A stretch of 64,000 nt of DNA from Arcobacter nitrofigilis DSM 7299. Its GTDB lineage: Bacteria > Campylobacterota > Campylobacteria > Campylobacterales > Arcobacteraceae. Of this stretch, positions 1 to 15,000 are shown in pieces (positions within the stretch are counted from its first letter, which is position 1; the number at the start of each line of letters is the position of its first letter). The stretch is taken from the NCBI RefSeq assembly GCF_000092245.1, contig NC_014166.1, forward strand, positions 1,488,001-1,552,000, given 5' to 3'. The translations under genes and the position numbers were made by a program. The notes beneath the pieces are model-generated. The model saw only the letters and a list, made by a program, of their open reading frames with translations. It had not been told where the DNA came from and did no database searches.

Positions 1-3000
1 ATACAACAGATGGGACAACTTGGATAGATGGAACAGGGACAAGCTTCACTTTAGAAGATGGAACATATGCAGATGTACAAATAAAACAAATAGATATTGC
101 AGGGAATGAGAGTGAAGTAGTAAGTTTAGGAACAGTTGTTGTAGACACAACAGTACCAGATAAATTAGTAGCAGAATTAACAGCAGATACAGGGATTTCA
201 ACTAGTGATAAAATAACAAATAATGGAGAGATCCAAGTAACAAATTTAAAAGTAGGTTCAACTTGGAAATATAGTATAGATAATGGAACAACTTGGATAG
301 ATGGAGTTGATAGTAAGTTTACCTTAGAAGAAGGTGTTTATGCAGATGTGCAAGTAAAAGAAATAGATAAAGATGGAATTGAAAGTGAAGTAGTGAGTCT
401 AGGAGCAGTAACAGTAGATGCAACAGCACCAAATAAATTAGTAGCAAATTTAATAGCAGATACAGGGACTTCAACTAGTGATAAAATAACAAGTAATGGA
501 GAGATAGAAGTCACAGGAATAGAAGCAGGTTCGACTTGGCAATATACAACAGATGGGACAACTTGGATAGAAGGAACAGGAGAGAGTTTCACTTTAGAAG
601 AAGGTGAATACTCAAATGTACAAATAAGACAAACAGATGCAGCGGGAAATGAGAGTGAGATAGAGAACTTAGGAACAGTAATAGTAGATGCAACAGCACC
701 AAATAAATTAGTAGCAAATTTAACAGCAGATACAGGGATTTCAACTAGTGATAAAATAACAAGTAATGGAGAGATAGAAGTCACAGGAATAGAAGCAGGG
801 GCTGTTTGGCAATATACAACAGATGGGACAACTTGGATAGAAGGAACAGGAGAGAGTTTCACTTTAGAAGATGGAACATATGTAGATGTACAAATAAAAC
901 AAATAGATATTGCAGGGAATGAGAGTGAAGTAATAAGTCTAGGAGCAGTTGTTGTAGATACAACAGCACCAGATAAGTTAGTAGCAAACTTAACAGCAGA
1001 TACAGGGATTTCAACTAGTGATAAAATAACAAATAATGGAGAGATCCAAGTAACAGGAATAGAAGCAGGATCTATTTGGGAATATACAACAAATGGAGTA
1101 GATTGGATAGAAGGGACAGGAGAGAGCTTTACTTTAGAAGAAGGTGAATACTCAAATGTACAAATAAGACAAACAGATGCAGCGGGGAATGAGAGTGAGA
1201 TAGAGAACTTAGGGACAATAATTGTAGATAAAACAGTAGCCCAAAGTATTATAAAAACAGAAGGGACAATAGATACAACAAGTAACCTAGAGATGAAGTT
1301 TGATGAAGAGATAACTTTAGGAATTAGTGGAAGAATAACAATATATAATAAAGCAGATGATAGTGTATTTGAAGTACTAGATTTAGCAAATGTAAATGGT
1401 ACGATGGCAGTAAATAATAATACATTAATAATAAATCCAACAAATAATTTAATAGCAGGGAACGAATATTATATAAAAATAGAAAATGGAGTAGTGATAG
1501 ATAAAGCAGGGAATAAAAGTATAGGAATAGATGATAATATAAGTTGGATATTTAATGCAGGAGAGACAACAAGTAGTATTAACTTTAATGAAGGGTTGTA
1601 TGATAATAGCTATATGAACTCAGAATTAAAAGAGAATAATACATATGCAGTAAATGGAAAGATAACAACAACAAATAGTAATACAAATGTAGAAGATTTA
1701 GAAATAACAAGTATGAAATTTATAAGTTCTACAGGAGAAGAAATAACAGTAGAATTAACAGATATAGTATATGGGACAGATTCATCAGAATGGAGTTTGA
1801 ATTTAGAGTCAAATAAAGGGAACTTTGATGATAATGAGAAATATACAATAGAAGTAACAATTACAAATACAATAAGTGGAGAGAGTTCAATAAGTAAATT
1901 GAATTTCTTAACAGATTTTAGTGTAGGGAAATTAGAAGTAAGTTATGTAAATACAGGGATAGATACTGATAATATAACAAATAATGGAGTAATAAGTATA
2001 TCGAACCTAGAAGTAGGAGCAAGCTGGGAATATAGTATAGATGGAGGGGTTACTTGGGTTCAAGGGATAGGTAAAAGCTTTACCCTAGAAGAAGGAGTAT
2101 ATGAAGATAATGCTATACAAGTAAAACAAATAGATAAAGCAGGGAATGAGAGTGAAGTTGTAAATTTAGGAGCAATAGAGATAAATACAACAGCACCAGA
2201 TAAATTAGTAGCAGAATTAACAGCAGATACAGGAAATTCAGATAGTGATAAAATAACAAATAATGGAGAGATAGAAATCACAGGAATAGAAGCAGGTTCG
2301 ACTTGGCAATATACAACAGATGGGACAACTTGGATAGAAGGAACAGGGACAAGCTTCACTTTAGAAGAAGGTGAATACTCAAATGTACAAATAAGACAAA
2401 CAGATGCAGCGGGAAATGAGAGTGAGATAGAGAACTTAGGAACAGTAATAGTAGATAAAACAGTATTAAAAGTTTCAGCTACTAATCCAGTTAATGGAAA
2501 AGTAGAAGTCACAGGAATAGAAGTAGGTTCGACTTGGCAATATACAACAGATGGAACAACTTGGATAGATGGAACAGGAGAGAGCTTTACTTTAGAAGAT
2601 GGAACATATGCAGATGTACAAATAAGACAAATAGATATTGCAGGGAATGAAAGTGAAGTAATAAGTCTAGGAGCAGTAACAGTAGATACAACAGCACCAG
2701 ATAAATTAGTAGCAAACTTAACAGCAGATACAGGGATTTCAACTAGTGATAAAATAACAAATAATGGAGAGATCCAAGTAACAGGAATAGAAGCAGGATC
2801 TATTTGGGAATATACAACAAATGGAGTAGATTGGATAGAAGGGACAGGAGAGAGCTTTACTTTAGAAGAAGGTGAATACTCAAATGTACAAATAAGACAA
2901 ACAGATGCAGCGGGGAATGAGAGTGAGATAGAGAACTTAGGGACAGTAATTGTAGATAAAATAGCACCAGATAAATTAAGTGCAGAATTAAAAAATGGTG

Positions 3001-6000
3001 TGATAACATTATCTGACTTAGAAGTTGGTTCAACTTGGCAATATACAACAAATGGAGTAGATTGGATAGAGGGAACAGAAGAAAGCTTTACCTTAGAAGA
3101 AGGTGAATATTCAAATGTACAAATAAAAGAGATAGATAAGGCAGGAAATGAGAGTGAAATCTTAATTTTAGGAAAAATAGTAATAGATACTACTCCTCCT
3201 GCTGAATTAACTTTAGAACTTGAAGATACAGGTATTTCAAATACAGATAAGATAACACAAAATGGTGAGATAACAGTATCAAATATAGAAGAGGGGGCTA
3301 CTTGGGAATATAGCTTAGATGGAGGAAATACTTGGACTCAAGGGGAAGGAACAAGCTTTACTTTAGCAGAGGGTAAATACTTAGATGGAACAGTACAAGT
3401 AAAACAAATAGATAGTTCAGGTAATGAAAGTACAATAGTGAATTTAGGAGAAACCGTAATAGATACTATTTCTCCTAATGTTGAATCAAATAATATAATA
3501 GTTACAAATGACATAAAATCAATTAAAATTCCACTAAATCTTGGTGAAGATGTAGATAATATATCAACTGTAAACCTAATAATTGATGGAGTTAGTTATG
3601 AAGATTTAGAATTAGATGAAGAGGGGAATGTAGTATTAACAGGAGAAGATTCACAAACAATAAAAGAAACATTCTTATCAGGACAAACAACTTCAACTAT
3701 ACAAATAATTGTGATAGATAAAGCAGGAAATGAAACAACAACAATAGAAAAAGAGTTTATATTAGTTGAAAATACAAATTTATTGATTAAACTAGAAGCA
3801 AATGGAAGTACAAATGGGAATGATACTGCTTCACAAATTACAACATTAAGTGATGGTACTTATGTAATTACTTATATAGGTGGGGAAGTAGGTGGTGCAG
3901 ATAACTCAATCTATGTACAAAAATTTAATGCAGATGGAACAAGATTTGGAAGCCAAACAAAATTAGAAGCAACAGGAAGTACTGATGGATCTGATACAAC
4001 TCCTCAAGTTACAGCCTTGCTTGATGGTGGATATGTAGTTACATTCTCTGGACCTAATAATACTGGACAACCATCAGTTTTTGTGCAAAAATTTAATATA
4101 GATGGAACAATAGCTGGAAGTCAAGTGGAGTTAGAAGCAGAAGATACTATAAAACAACCTGATATTACACCAGAAATCACAACATTAAGTGATGGAGGGT
4201 ATGTAGTTACATATACAGGATATGATGGAGTAAATAACTCAATCTATATACAAAGATTTAGTTCAACAGGTGGAAAAATTGGAGAACAAGCAAAAATAGA
4301 AGTAATTGATATTGCAGAAGAAGAAGGTATAGAAATAAATCCACAAATTACAGGACTAAGTGATGGTGGATATACAGTAACATATCAAGGGAAAGATTCA
4401 GTAGATGGGGATTATTCAATATATGTACAAAAATATGATGTGTTTGGTGAAAAAGTTGGAGAACAAGTAAAACTAGAAGCAACAGGAGTAGAGAATAAAG
4501 CTGATATAAATCCACAAATCACAAGTTTAAGTGATGGAGGATATGCAGTTACTTTTAGTGCAGGAGATGCTGAAACAAATGGGGATTATTCAATATATGT
4601 ACAAAAGTTTGATGCAGATGGTAAAACAAGTACTCAATATCCAACAAAATTAGAAGCAACAGATGTTACAAATGCAGCAGATAAGAAACCACAAATCACA
4701 AGCTTAAATGATGGAAGTTATGTAGTTACATATGAAGGGGAAGATTCAGTATCTGGAGAGACATCAATCTATGTACAAAAATTTAATGTAGATGGAACAA
4801 AAGCAGGTGAGCAAGTAAAACTAGAAGGGAAAGATGATTCTGGAAATATAATTACAACAGGAAATGATACAGAAGCACAAATCACAGGATTAAGTGATGG
4901 AAGTTATGTAGTAGTATATACAGGAGAAGAGACAGAAGGTGGAGAGACATCAATTTATGTACAAAAATTTAATGAAGATGGAACAATAGATGGAGAACAA
5001 GTAAAATTAGAAGCGAAAGATGATGAAGGGAATATAATTACAAGTGGATCTGATAGTTCAGCACAAGTAACAGCCTTAGAAGATGGAGGATATGTAGTTA
5101 CCTTTACAGGAGAAGAGACAGCAGGAGGAGAGAGTTCAATCTATGTACAAAGATTTAGTGTAACAGGAGAACGAATAGATAATATCTCAACAATCCAAGG
5201 GACAGATATAGCTGATGATATTTATGGGGATGATAATGTAGAAGATAGAATAACAGCCGGAAGTGGAGATGATGTAATCACAGGAGGAGTTGGAATAGAT
5301 TACTTTGTATATAGTTCAGCAAATGATGGGAATGATGTAATAAAAGACTTTGAAGTAGGTACAGATAGATTAGACTTAAGAGAGTTTATAAGTAATTATA
5401 AACCAAGTAATGGATTAAGTAGTTATATAAGTTATGAGAATGAAAATGGAGATGTAGTTTTAAGCATAGATAAAGATGGAGATTCTTCAACAACAGATGA
5501 TCTTATTACAGTAAGGTTAGAAGGTGTAACAATTTCTAGCTTAGATGAATTAGCTGGAAGTATACTTATGCCAGAGTTAAAAGAAGTAATTGTAAGTTTC
5601 CAAGAGGATACAGGTAGTTCAGATACAGATAAGATAACAAGTGAAGGAATAATTCAAGTATCAAACTTAGAAGATGGGGCTACTTGGGAGTATAGCTTAG
5701 ATGGAGGAAATAGTTGGACTCAAGGAGAAGGAACAAGCTTTACTTTAGCAGAGGGTAAATATGAAGATGGAACAGTACAAGTAAAACAAATAGATGCTAT
5801 AGGGAATGAGAGTAAAGTTACTAGTTTAAAAGAAACAATAATAGATGCAGAAGCACCAATATTTGAAGCAAATAATATAGTAATAACAAGTAGTGTAGAG
5901 TCAATTACAATTCCATTAAATCTAGATGAAGATATAAATAATCTTTCAAGTGTAACAATAAATATAGATGGGATTGAATATACAGACTTGCCAATAGATG

Positions 6001-9000
6001 AAAATGGAAATGTAGTATTAACAGGAGAAGATTCTAAAACACTAAAAGACGCCTTTGCTTTAGATGATACTAGTAGTAAAACAATAGATATAACAGTAAT
6101 AGATAAAGCAGGAAATGAAGCAACTATTACAAAAGATATAGAGCTTGTAGAAAATGAATCTTTAGAAAGTAAATTAGAGGCTGATGGGAACTTTGGAGGA
6201 AATGATAAATATTCTCAAATTGTAGCTTTATCTAATGGAAGTTATGTTGTTACTTATGTTGGAACAGAGGTAGGTGGTTCAGAGAGTTCAATCTATGTAC
6301 AAAAATTTAATGCAGATGGAACAAGATTTGGAAGCCAAACAAAATTAGAAGCAACTGACTTTGCAGGAGGGAATGATACAACTCCTCAAATTACAGCATT
6401 AAGTGATGGAAGTTATGTTGTTACATTCTCTGGACTAGACAATAATGGAAATACTTCAATTTATGTGCAAAAATTTACTATAGATGGGGAAAAAGATGGT
6501 ACTCAAGTAAAATTAGATGCAACTGTTGTTGAAGGGGATGACTTCAATCCACAAATAACAAGTTTAAATGATGGAGGTTATATTGTTACATACTATGGAA
6601 CGGATACTTCAAATAACTCAATCTATATACAAAGATTTAGTTCAAAAGGCGAAAAATTTGGAGATCAAGTAATAGTTGAAGCAACTGATATTATAAAAGA
6701 GTCAGATATAAATCCACAAATTACAGGACTAAGTGATGGTGGATATACAGTAACATATCAAGGGAAAGATTCAGTAGATGGGGATTATTCAATATATGTG
6801 CAAAAATATGATTTAGTTGGTGAAAAAGTTGGAGAACAAGTAAAACTAGAAGCAACAGGAGTAGAGAATAAAGCTGATATAAATCCACAAATCACAAGTT
6901 TAAGTGATGGAGGATATGCAGTTACTTTTAGTGCAGAAGATGCTGAAACAAATGGGGATTATTCAATATATGTACAAAAGTTTGATGCAGATGGTAAAAC
7001 AAGTACTCAATATCCAACAAAATTAGAAGCAACAGATGTTACAAATGCAGCAGATAAGAAACCACAAATCACAAGCTTAAATGATGGAAGTTATGTAGTT
7101 ACATATGAAGGGGAAGATTCAGTATCTGGAGAGACGTCAATCTATGTACAAAAATTTAATGTAGATGGAACAAAAGCAGGAGAACAAGTAAAACTAGAAG
7201 GGAAAGATGATTCTGGAAATGTAATTACAACAGGAAATGATACAGAAGCACAAATCACAGGATTAAGTGATGGAAGTTATGTAGTAGTATATACAGGAGA
7301 AGAGACAGAAGGTGGAGAGACATCAATTTATGTACAAAAATTTAATGAAGATGGAACAATAGATGGAGAACAAGTAAAATTAGAAGCGAAAGATGATGAA
7401 GGGAATATAATTACAAGTGGATCTGATAGTTCAGCACAAGTAACAGCCTTAGAAGATGGAGGATATGTAGTTACCTTTACAGGAGAAGAGACAGCAGGAG
7501 GAGAGAGTTCAATCTATGTACAAAGATTCGATGCCACAGGAAAAAAAGTAGATAATATTTCAACAATCCAAGGGACAGAAGCGAAAGATTATATCTATGG
7601 AGATGATGGAGTAGAAGATTATATAACAGCAGGAAGTGGAGATGATGAAATCACAGGAGGAGTTGGAAGAGACTACTTTGTATATAGTTCAGTAAATGAT
7701 GGGAATGATGTAATAAAAGACTTTGAAGTAGGTACAGATAGATTAGACTTAAGAGAGTTTATAAGTAATTATAAACCAAGTAATGGATTAAGTAGTTATA
7801 TAAGTTATGAGAATGAAAATGGAGATGTAGTTTTAAGTATAGATAAAGATGGAGACTCTTCAACAACAGATGATCTTATTACAGTAAGGTTAGAAGGTGT
7901 AACAATTTCTAGCTTAGATGAATTAGCTGGAAGTATACTTATGCCAGATGTACTTGAAGTAATCGTAAGCTTTCAAGAAGATACAGGTACTTCAGATACA
8001 GATCAAATAACAAGTAAAGGAATAATTCAAGTATCAAACTTAGAAGATGGGGCTACTTGGGAGTATAGCTTAGATGGAGGAAATAGTTGGACTCAAGGAG
8101 AAGGAACAAGCTTTACTTTAGCAGAGGGTAAATATGAAGATGGAACAGTACAAGTAAAACAAATAGATGCTATAGGAAATGAGAGTAAAGTTACTAGTTT
8201 AAAAGAAACAATAATAGATGCAGAAGCACCAATATTTGAAGCAAATAATATAGTAATAACAAGTAGTGTAGAGTCAATTACAATTCCATTAAATCTAGAT
8301 GAAGATATAAATAATCTTTCAAGTGTAACAATAAATATAGGTGGGATTGAATATACAAACTTGCCAATAGATGAAAATGGGAATGTAGTATTAACAGGAG
8401 AAGATTCTAAAACACTAAAAGACGCCTTTGCTTTAGATGATACTAGTAATAAAACAATAGATATAACAGTAATAGATAAAGCAGGAAATGAAGCAACTAT
8501 TACAAAAGATATAGAGCTTGTAGAAAATGAATCTTTAGAAAGTAAATTAGAGGCAAATGGAAGTACGAATGGGAATGATACTGCTTCACAAATCACAACA
8601 TTAAGTGATGGTACTTATGTAATTACTTATGTAGGTAAAGAAGTAAGTGATGGAGATAGTTCAATATATCTACAAAGGTTTAATACAGATGGAACAAGAT
8701 TTGAAGATCAAATAAAACTAGAAGCAGTAGATAATCAATTTGGTAATGACGTATCTCCCCAAATTGCAGCATTAAGTGATGGAAGTTATGTTGTTGTATT
8801 CTCTGGAGCAGATGATAAGGGAGATACTTCAATATATGTACAAAAATTTAATGCAGATGGTTCAAAACTATTAATGCCAGTAAAACTAGAAGCAACTGGA
8901 TATATAGATGGAGAGGATATTACACCAGAAATCACAACATTAAGTGATGGAGGGTATGTAGTTACATATACAGGATATGATGGAGTAAATAATTCAATCT

Positions 9001-12000
9001 ATATACAAAGATTTAGTTCAACAGGTGGAAAAATTGGAGAACAAGCAAAAATAGAAGTAATTGATATTGCAGAAGAAGAAGGTATAGAAATAAATCCACA
9101 AATTACAGGACTAAGTGATGGTGGATATACAGTAACATATCAAGGGAAAGATTCAGTAGATGGGGATTATTCAATATATGTACAAAAATATGATGTGTTT
9201 GGTGAAAAAGTTGGAGAACAAGTAAAACTAGAAGCAACAGGAGTAGAGAATAAAGCTGATATAAATCCACAAATCACAAGTTTAAGTGATGGAGGATATG
9301 CAGTTACTTTTAGTGCAGAAGATGCTGAAACAAATGGGGATTATTCAATATATGTACAAAAGTTTGATGCAGATGGTAAAACAAGTACTCAATATCCAAC
9401 AAAATTAGAAGCAACAGATGTTACAAATGCAGCAGATAAGAAACCACAAATCACAAGCTTAAATGATGGAAGTTATGTAGTTACATATGAAGGGGAAGAT
9501 TCAGTATCTGGAGAGACGTCAATCTATGTACAAAAATTTAATGTAGATGGAACAATAGATGGAGAACAAGTAAAACTAGAAGGGAAAGATGATTCTGGAA
9601 ATGTAATTACAACAGGAAATGATACAGAAGCACAAATCACAGGATTAAGTGATGGAAGTTATGTAGTAGTATATACAGGAGAAGAGACAGAAGGTGGAGA
9701 GACATCAATTTATGTACAAAAATTTAATGAAGATGGAACAATAGATGGAGAACAAGTAAAATTAGAAGCGAAAGATGATGAAGGGAATATAATTACAAGT
9801 GGATCTGATAGTTCAGCACAAGTAACAGCCTTAGAAGATGGAGGATATGTAGTTACCTTTACAGGAGAAGAGACAGCAGGAGGAGAGAGTTCAATCTATG
9901 TACAAAGATTCGATGCCACAGGAAAAAAAGTAGATAATATTTCAACAATCCAAGGGACAGAAGCGAAAGATTATATCTATGGAGATGATGGAGTAGAAGA
10001 TTATATAACAGCAGGAAGTGGAGATGATGAAATCACAGGAGGAGTTGGAAGAGACTACTTTGTATATAGTTCAGTAAATGATGGGAATGATGTAATAAAA
10101 GACTTTGAAGTAGGTACAGATAGATTAGACTTAAGAGAGTTTATAAGTAATTATAAACCAAGTAATGGATTAAGTAGTTATATAAGTTATGAGAATGAAA
10201 ATGGAGATGTAGTTTTAACCATCGATAAAGATGGAGATTCTTCAACAACAGATGATCTTATTACAGTAAGGTTAGAAGGTGTAACAATTTCTAGCTTAGA
10301 TGAATTAGCTGGAAGTATACTTATGCCAGATGTACTTGAAGTAATCGTAAGCTTTCAAGAAGATACAGGTACTTCAGATACAGATCAAATAACAAGTAAA
10401 GGAATAATTCAAGTATCAAACTTAGAAGATGGGGCTACTTGGGAGTATAGCTTAGATGGAGGAAATAGTTGGACTCAAGGAGAAGGAACAAGCTTTACTT
10501 TAGCAGAGGGTAAATATGAAGATGGAACAGTACAAGTAAAACAAATAGATGCTATAGGAAATGAGAGTAAAGTTACTAGTTTAAAAGAAACAATAATAGA
10601 TGCAGAAGCACCAATATTTGAAGCAAATAATATAGTAATAACAAGTAGTGTAGAGTCAATTACAATTCCATTAAATCTAGATGAAGATATAAATAATCTT
10701 TCAAGTGTAACAATAAATATAGGTGGGATTGAATATACAAACTTGCCAATAGATGAAAATGGGAATGTAGTATTAACAGGAGAAGATTCTAAAACACTAA
10801 AAGACGCCTTTGCTTTAGATGATACTAGTAATAAAACAATAGATATAACAGTAATAGATAAAGCAGGAAATGAAGCAACTATTACAAAAGATATAGAGCT
10901 TGTAGAGAACGAAAATGTTATAACTAAAATAGAAGCACAAGAAAATGCGAGTGGAAGTGATAATTCTTCACAAATCACAACATTAAGTGATGGAAGTTAT
11001 GTAATTACATATTATGGAATAGATGGTAATGGAGATAATTCAGTTTATGTACAAAAATTCAATAAAAATGGAACAGTAGCAACAGAGGAACAATCAAAAT
11101 TAGAGGCAAATTATGCAGGGGGAGATGATAAAACTCCACAAATAACAGGTTTAAATAATGGTGGATATGTGGTTGCATATTATGGAGAAGAGTCGGAAGA
11201 TGGAGATACTTCAATATATGTACAAAAATTTAATGCAGATGGTTCAATAAATGGAGAACAGGTTAAACTAGAAGCTACTGGTGTTTTACTTGGAAGAGAT
11301 ATTAATCCTAAAATTACAAGTTTAAGTGATGGAGGATATGTAATTACATATGATGGAAAAACTGAAACTGATAACTATAATGTATATGTACAAAAATTTG
11401 ATGAAACTGGTCAAGTAATTGGAAATCAAGAAGTACTAGAAACTACTGTAGAAAAAGATAATAAATATTCTGAAGTTACAGCTTTAGATGATGGTAGATA
11501 TGTTGTCTCTTATGTGGGAAAAAATAGTAGTAATGTAAAATATGTCAATATTCAATTATTTAATGCTGATTCTACAAAATCAGGGGATTTAATATATTTA
11601 GATAATGTTATTACCTCTTCTCGTCCTCAAATTACAAATTTAGCTGATGGTTCATTTGTAGTTGTTTATGAAACAAGTAATGGTGTAGTTACACAGAAAT
11701 TTGATGGAGATGGAGTACAAATAGGTGATTCTTTATTAGAACTAGATGTAGAAACTACAAGTAATAAAGGTTCACAAATTATAGCTTTAAGTGATGGAGG
11801 ATATGTAGTTGTTTGGCAAGGTCGAGAAAATACTGGAGACTTTTCTATTTATGTACAAAAAGTTAATGTAGATGGAACAAAACAAGAGGAAATAAAATTA
11901 GAAGCAATAGATGATTCTGGAAATGTAATTACAAGTAAAAATGATGAAAACCCACAAGTAACAGCCTTAGAAGATGGAAGTTATGTAGTTACATATGAAG

Positions 12001-15000
12001 GGATAGATGAAAATGGAGATAGAACAATCTATGTACAAAAATTTAATGAAGATGGAACAATAGATGGAGAACAAGTAAAATTAGAAGCGAAAGATAATGA
12101 AGGGAATATAATTACAAGTGGATCTGATAGTTCAGCACAAGTAACAGCCTTAGAAGATGGAGGATATGTAGTTACCTTTACAGGAGAAGAGACAGCAGGA
12201 GGAGAGAGTTCAATCTATGTACAAAGATTCGATGCCACAGGAAAAAAAGTAGATAATATTTCAACAATCCAAGGGACAGAAGCGAAAGATTATATCTATG
12301 GAGATGATGGAGTAGAAGATTATATAACAGCAGGAAGTGGAGATGATGAAATCACAGGAGGAGTTGGAAGAGACTACTTTGTATATAGTTCAGTAAATGA
12401 TGGGAATGATGTAATAAAAGACTTTGAAGTAGGTACAGATAGATTAGACTTAAGAGAGTTTATAAGTAATTATAAACCAAGTAATGGATTAAGTAGTTAT
12501 ATAAGTTATGAGAATGAAAATGGAGATGTAGTTTTAACCATCGATAAAGATGGAGATTCTTCAACAACAGATGATCTTATTACAGTAAGGTTAGAAGGTG
12601 TAACAATTTCTAGCTTAGATGAATTAGCTGGAAGTATACTTATGCCAGAAGTGGAAGATGTATTATTAGGCTTGAAAGAAGATACAGGTGTTTCAAGTAT
12701 TGATAAGATAACAAATAATAGTGAAATAATAGTCTCAGGAATAATAGCTGGAAATACCTGGTCATATAGCTTAGATGGAGGGAATAGTTGGACTCAAGGA
12801 GAGGGAACAAGCTTTACCTTAGCAGAGGGTAAATATGAAGATGGAACAGTACAAGTAAAACAAATAGATGCTATAGGAAATGAGAGTAAAGTTACTAGTT
12901 TAAAAGAAATACTAGTAGATATAACAGCACCAACATTTGAAGCAAATAATATAGTAGTAACAAATAGTGTAGACTCAATTATAATTCCATTAAACATTGA
13001 GGAAGATATAAATAATCTTTCAAGTGTAACAATAAATATAGGTGGAATTGAATATACAAACTTGCCAATAGATGAAAATGGGAATGTAGTATTAACAGGA
13101 GAAGATTCTAAAACACTAAAAGAAGCTTTTGCTTTAGATGATATTAGTAATAAAACAATAGAAATAACAGTAATAGATAAAGCAGGGAATGAAACAGCTA
13201 TTACAAAAGATATAGTTTTAGTAGAGAATGAAAGCGTTGTAACTAAGTTAGAAGCAGAGGGGAATACAAGTGGAGATGATGAAAAACCACAAATCACAAG
13301 TTTAAGTGATGGAAGTTATGTCGTTATTTACCATGGGAATGAAGTAAATGGAGAGAATTCTGAGAAATCAATTTATTTACAAAGATTTAATATAGATGGA
13401 ACAAAAGCAGGTGAGCAAGTAAAACTAGAAGCAACTGAAAATCAAAATGGAAATGACCTTGAGCCACAAATCACAAGTTTAAGTGATGGAGGATATGCAG
13501 TTGTTTTTAAAGGAATTGAACTTGAAGAAGGTACATCTTCAGTATATGTACAAAAATTCAATGTAGCTGGAGATAAAATTGGAGAACAAGTAAAATTAGA
13601 AGGGGCTAAAGATTCGACAGGAGAAGAAAAAGAAGATAGTTATCCTGAAGTTGTAGCATTGGATGATGGAGGATATATAGTTGTTTATCAAGGAATTGAT
13701 TCAAAAGAGAATGATTATTCAATATATATACAAAGATTTAATGTAAATGGAACGATAGTTGGAGATCAAGTAAAATTAGAACCAGATGGACTTACAAGTT
13801 TCGATGATAATCGTCCACAAATTACAGTTTTAAGTGATGGGAAATATGTAGTAACTTATTTTGGAGAAGAAGAAGCTGGTGGGAATACTTCTGTTTATGT
13901 TCAAATGTATCAAGCAGATGGAACTCCATTTGGAGGACAACAAAAATTAGAAGGAATAGAAGGGGAAAATGGTTATGATGAAAATCCTCAAATTATATCT
14001 TTGACTGATGGAGGATATGTAGTTGTTTATGCTGGACAAGAAGCAGAGGCTGGAGAGTATTCGATATTTGTAGTAAGATATAATAATCTTAATGAAAAAG
14101 TTGGTACTCAAAAGTTAGAAAATAGTGATAACATTTTAGGAGATGCTTATTCTCCACAAATAACAGGTTTAAGTGATGGAAGTTATGTTGTTGCATATCA
14201 TGGACAAGATAGTGGTGATGATTATTCAATCTATGTACAAAAATTCAATGTAGATGGAACAATAGATGGAGAACAAGTAAAACTAGAAGGGAAAGATGAT
14301 TCTGGAAATGTAATTACGACAAGTAATGATACAGAAGCACAAATCACAGGATTAAGTGATGGAGGATATGTAGTTACATATGAAGGGATAGATGAAAATG
14401 GAGATGAATCAGTATATGTACAGAAATTTGATTCATCTGGAGCACAAGTTGGAGAACAAGTAAAACTAGAAGCAACAGATGATGAAGGAAATGTAATTAC
14501 AAGTGGGGCTGATAGTTCAGCACAAGTAGCAGCTTTAGAGAATGGAGAATATGTAGTTACCTTTACAGGAGAAGAGACAGCAGGAGGAGAGAGTTCAATC
14601 TATGTACAAAGATTCAATGCCCAAGGAAATAGAGTAGATAATATTTCAACAATCCAAGGGACAGAAGCAAAAGATTATATCTATGGAGATGATGGAGTAG
14701 AAGATAAAATTATAGCAGGAATTGGTGATGATGAAATAACAGGGGGAGTTGGAAGAGACTATTTTGTATACAGTTCAGTAAATGATGGAAGTGATGTAAT
14801 AAAAGACTTTGAAGTAGGATTGGATAGACTAGATTTAAGAGAGTTTATAAGTGAATATAAACCAAGTTATGGATTAAGTAAATATATAAATTATGAGAAT
14901 GTAGAAGTAAATGGTGTAAATAATGTAGTACTAACAATAGACCAAGATGGAGACGCTTCAACAACAACTGATAATATTATAGTAACATTAGAAAATGTGG

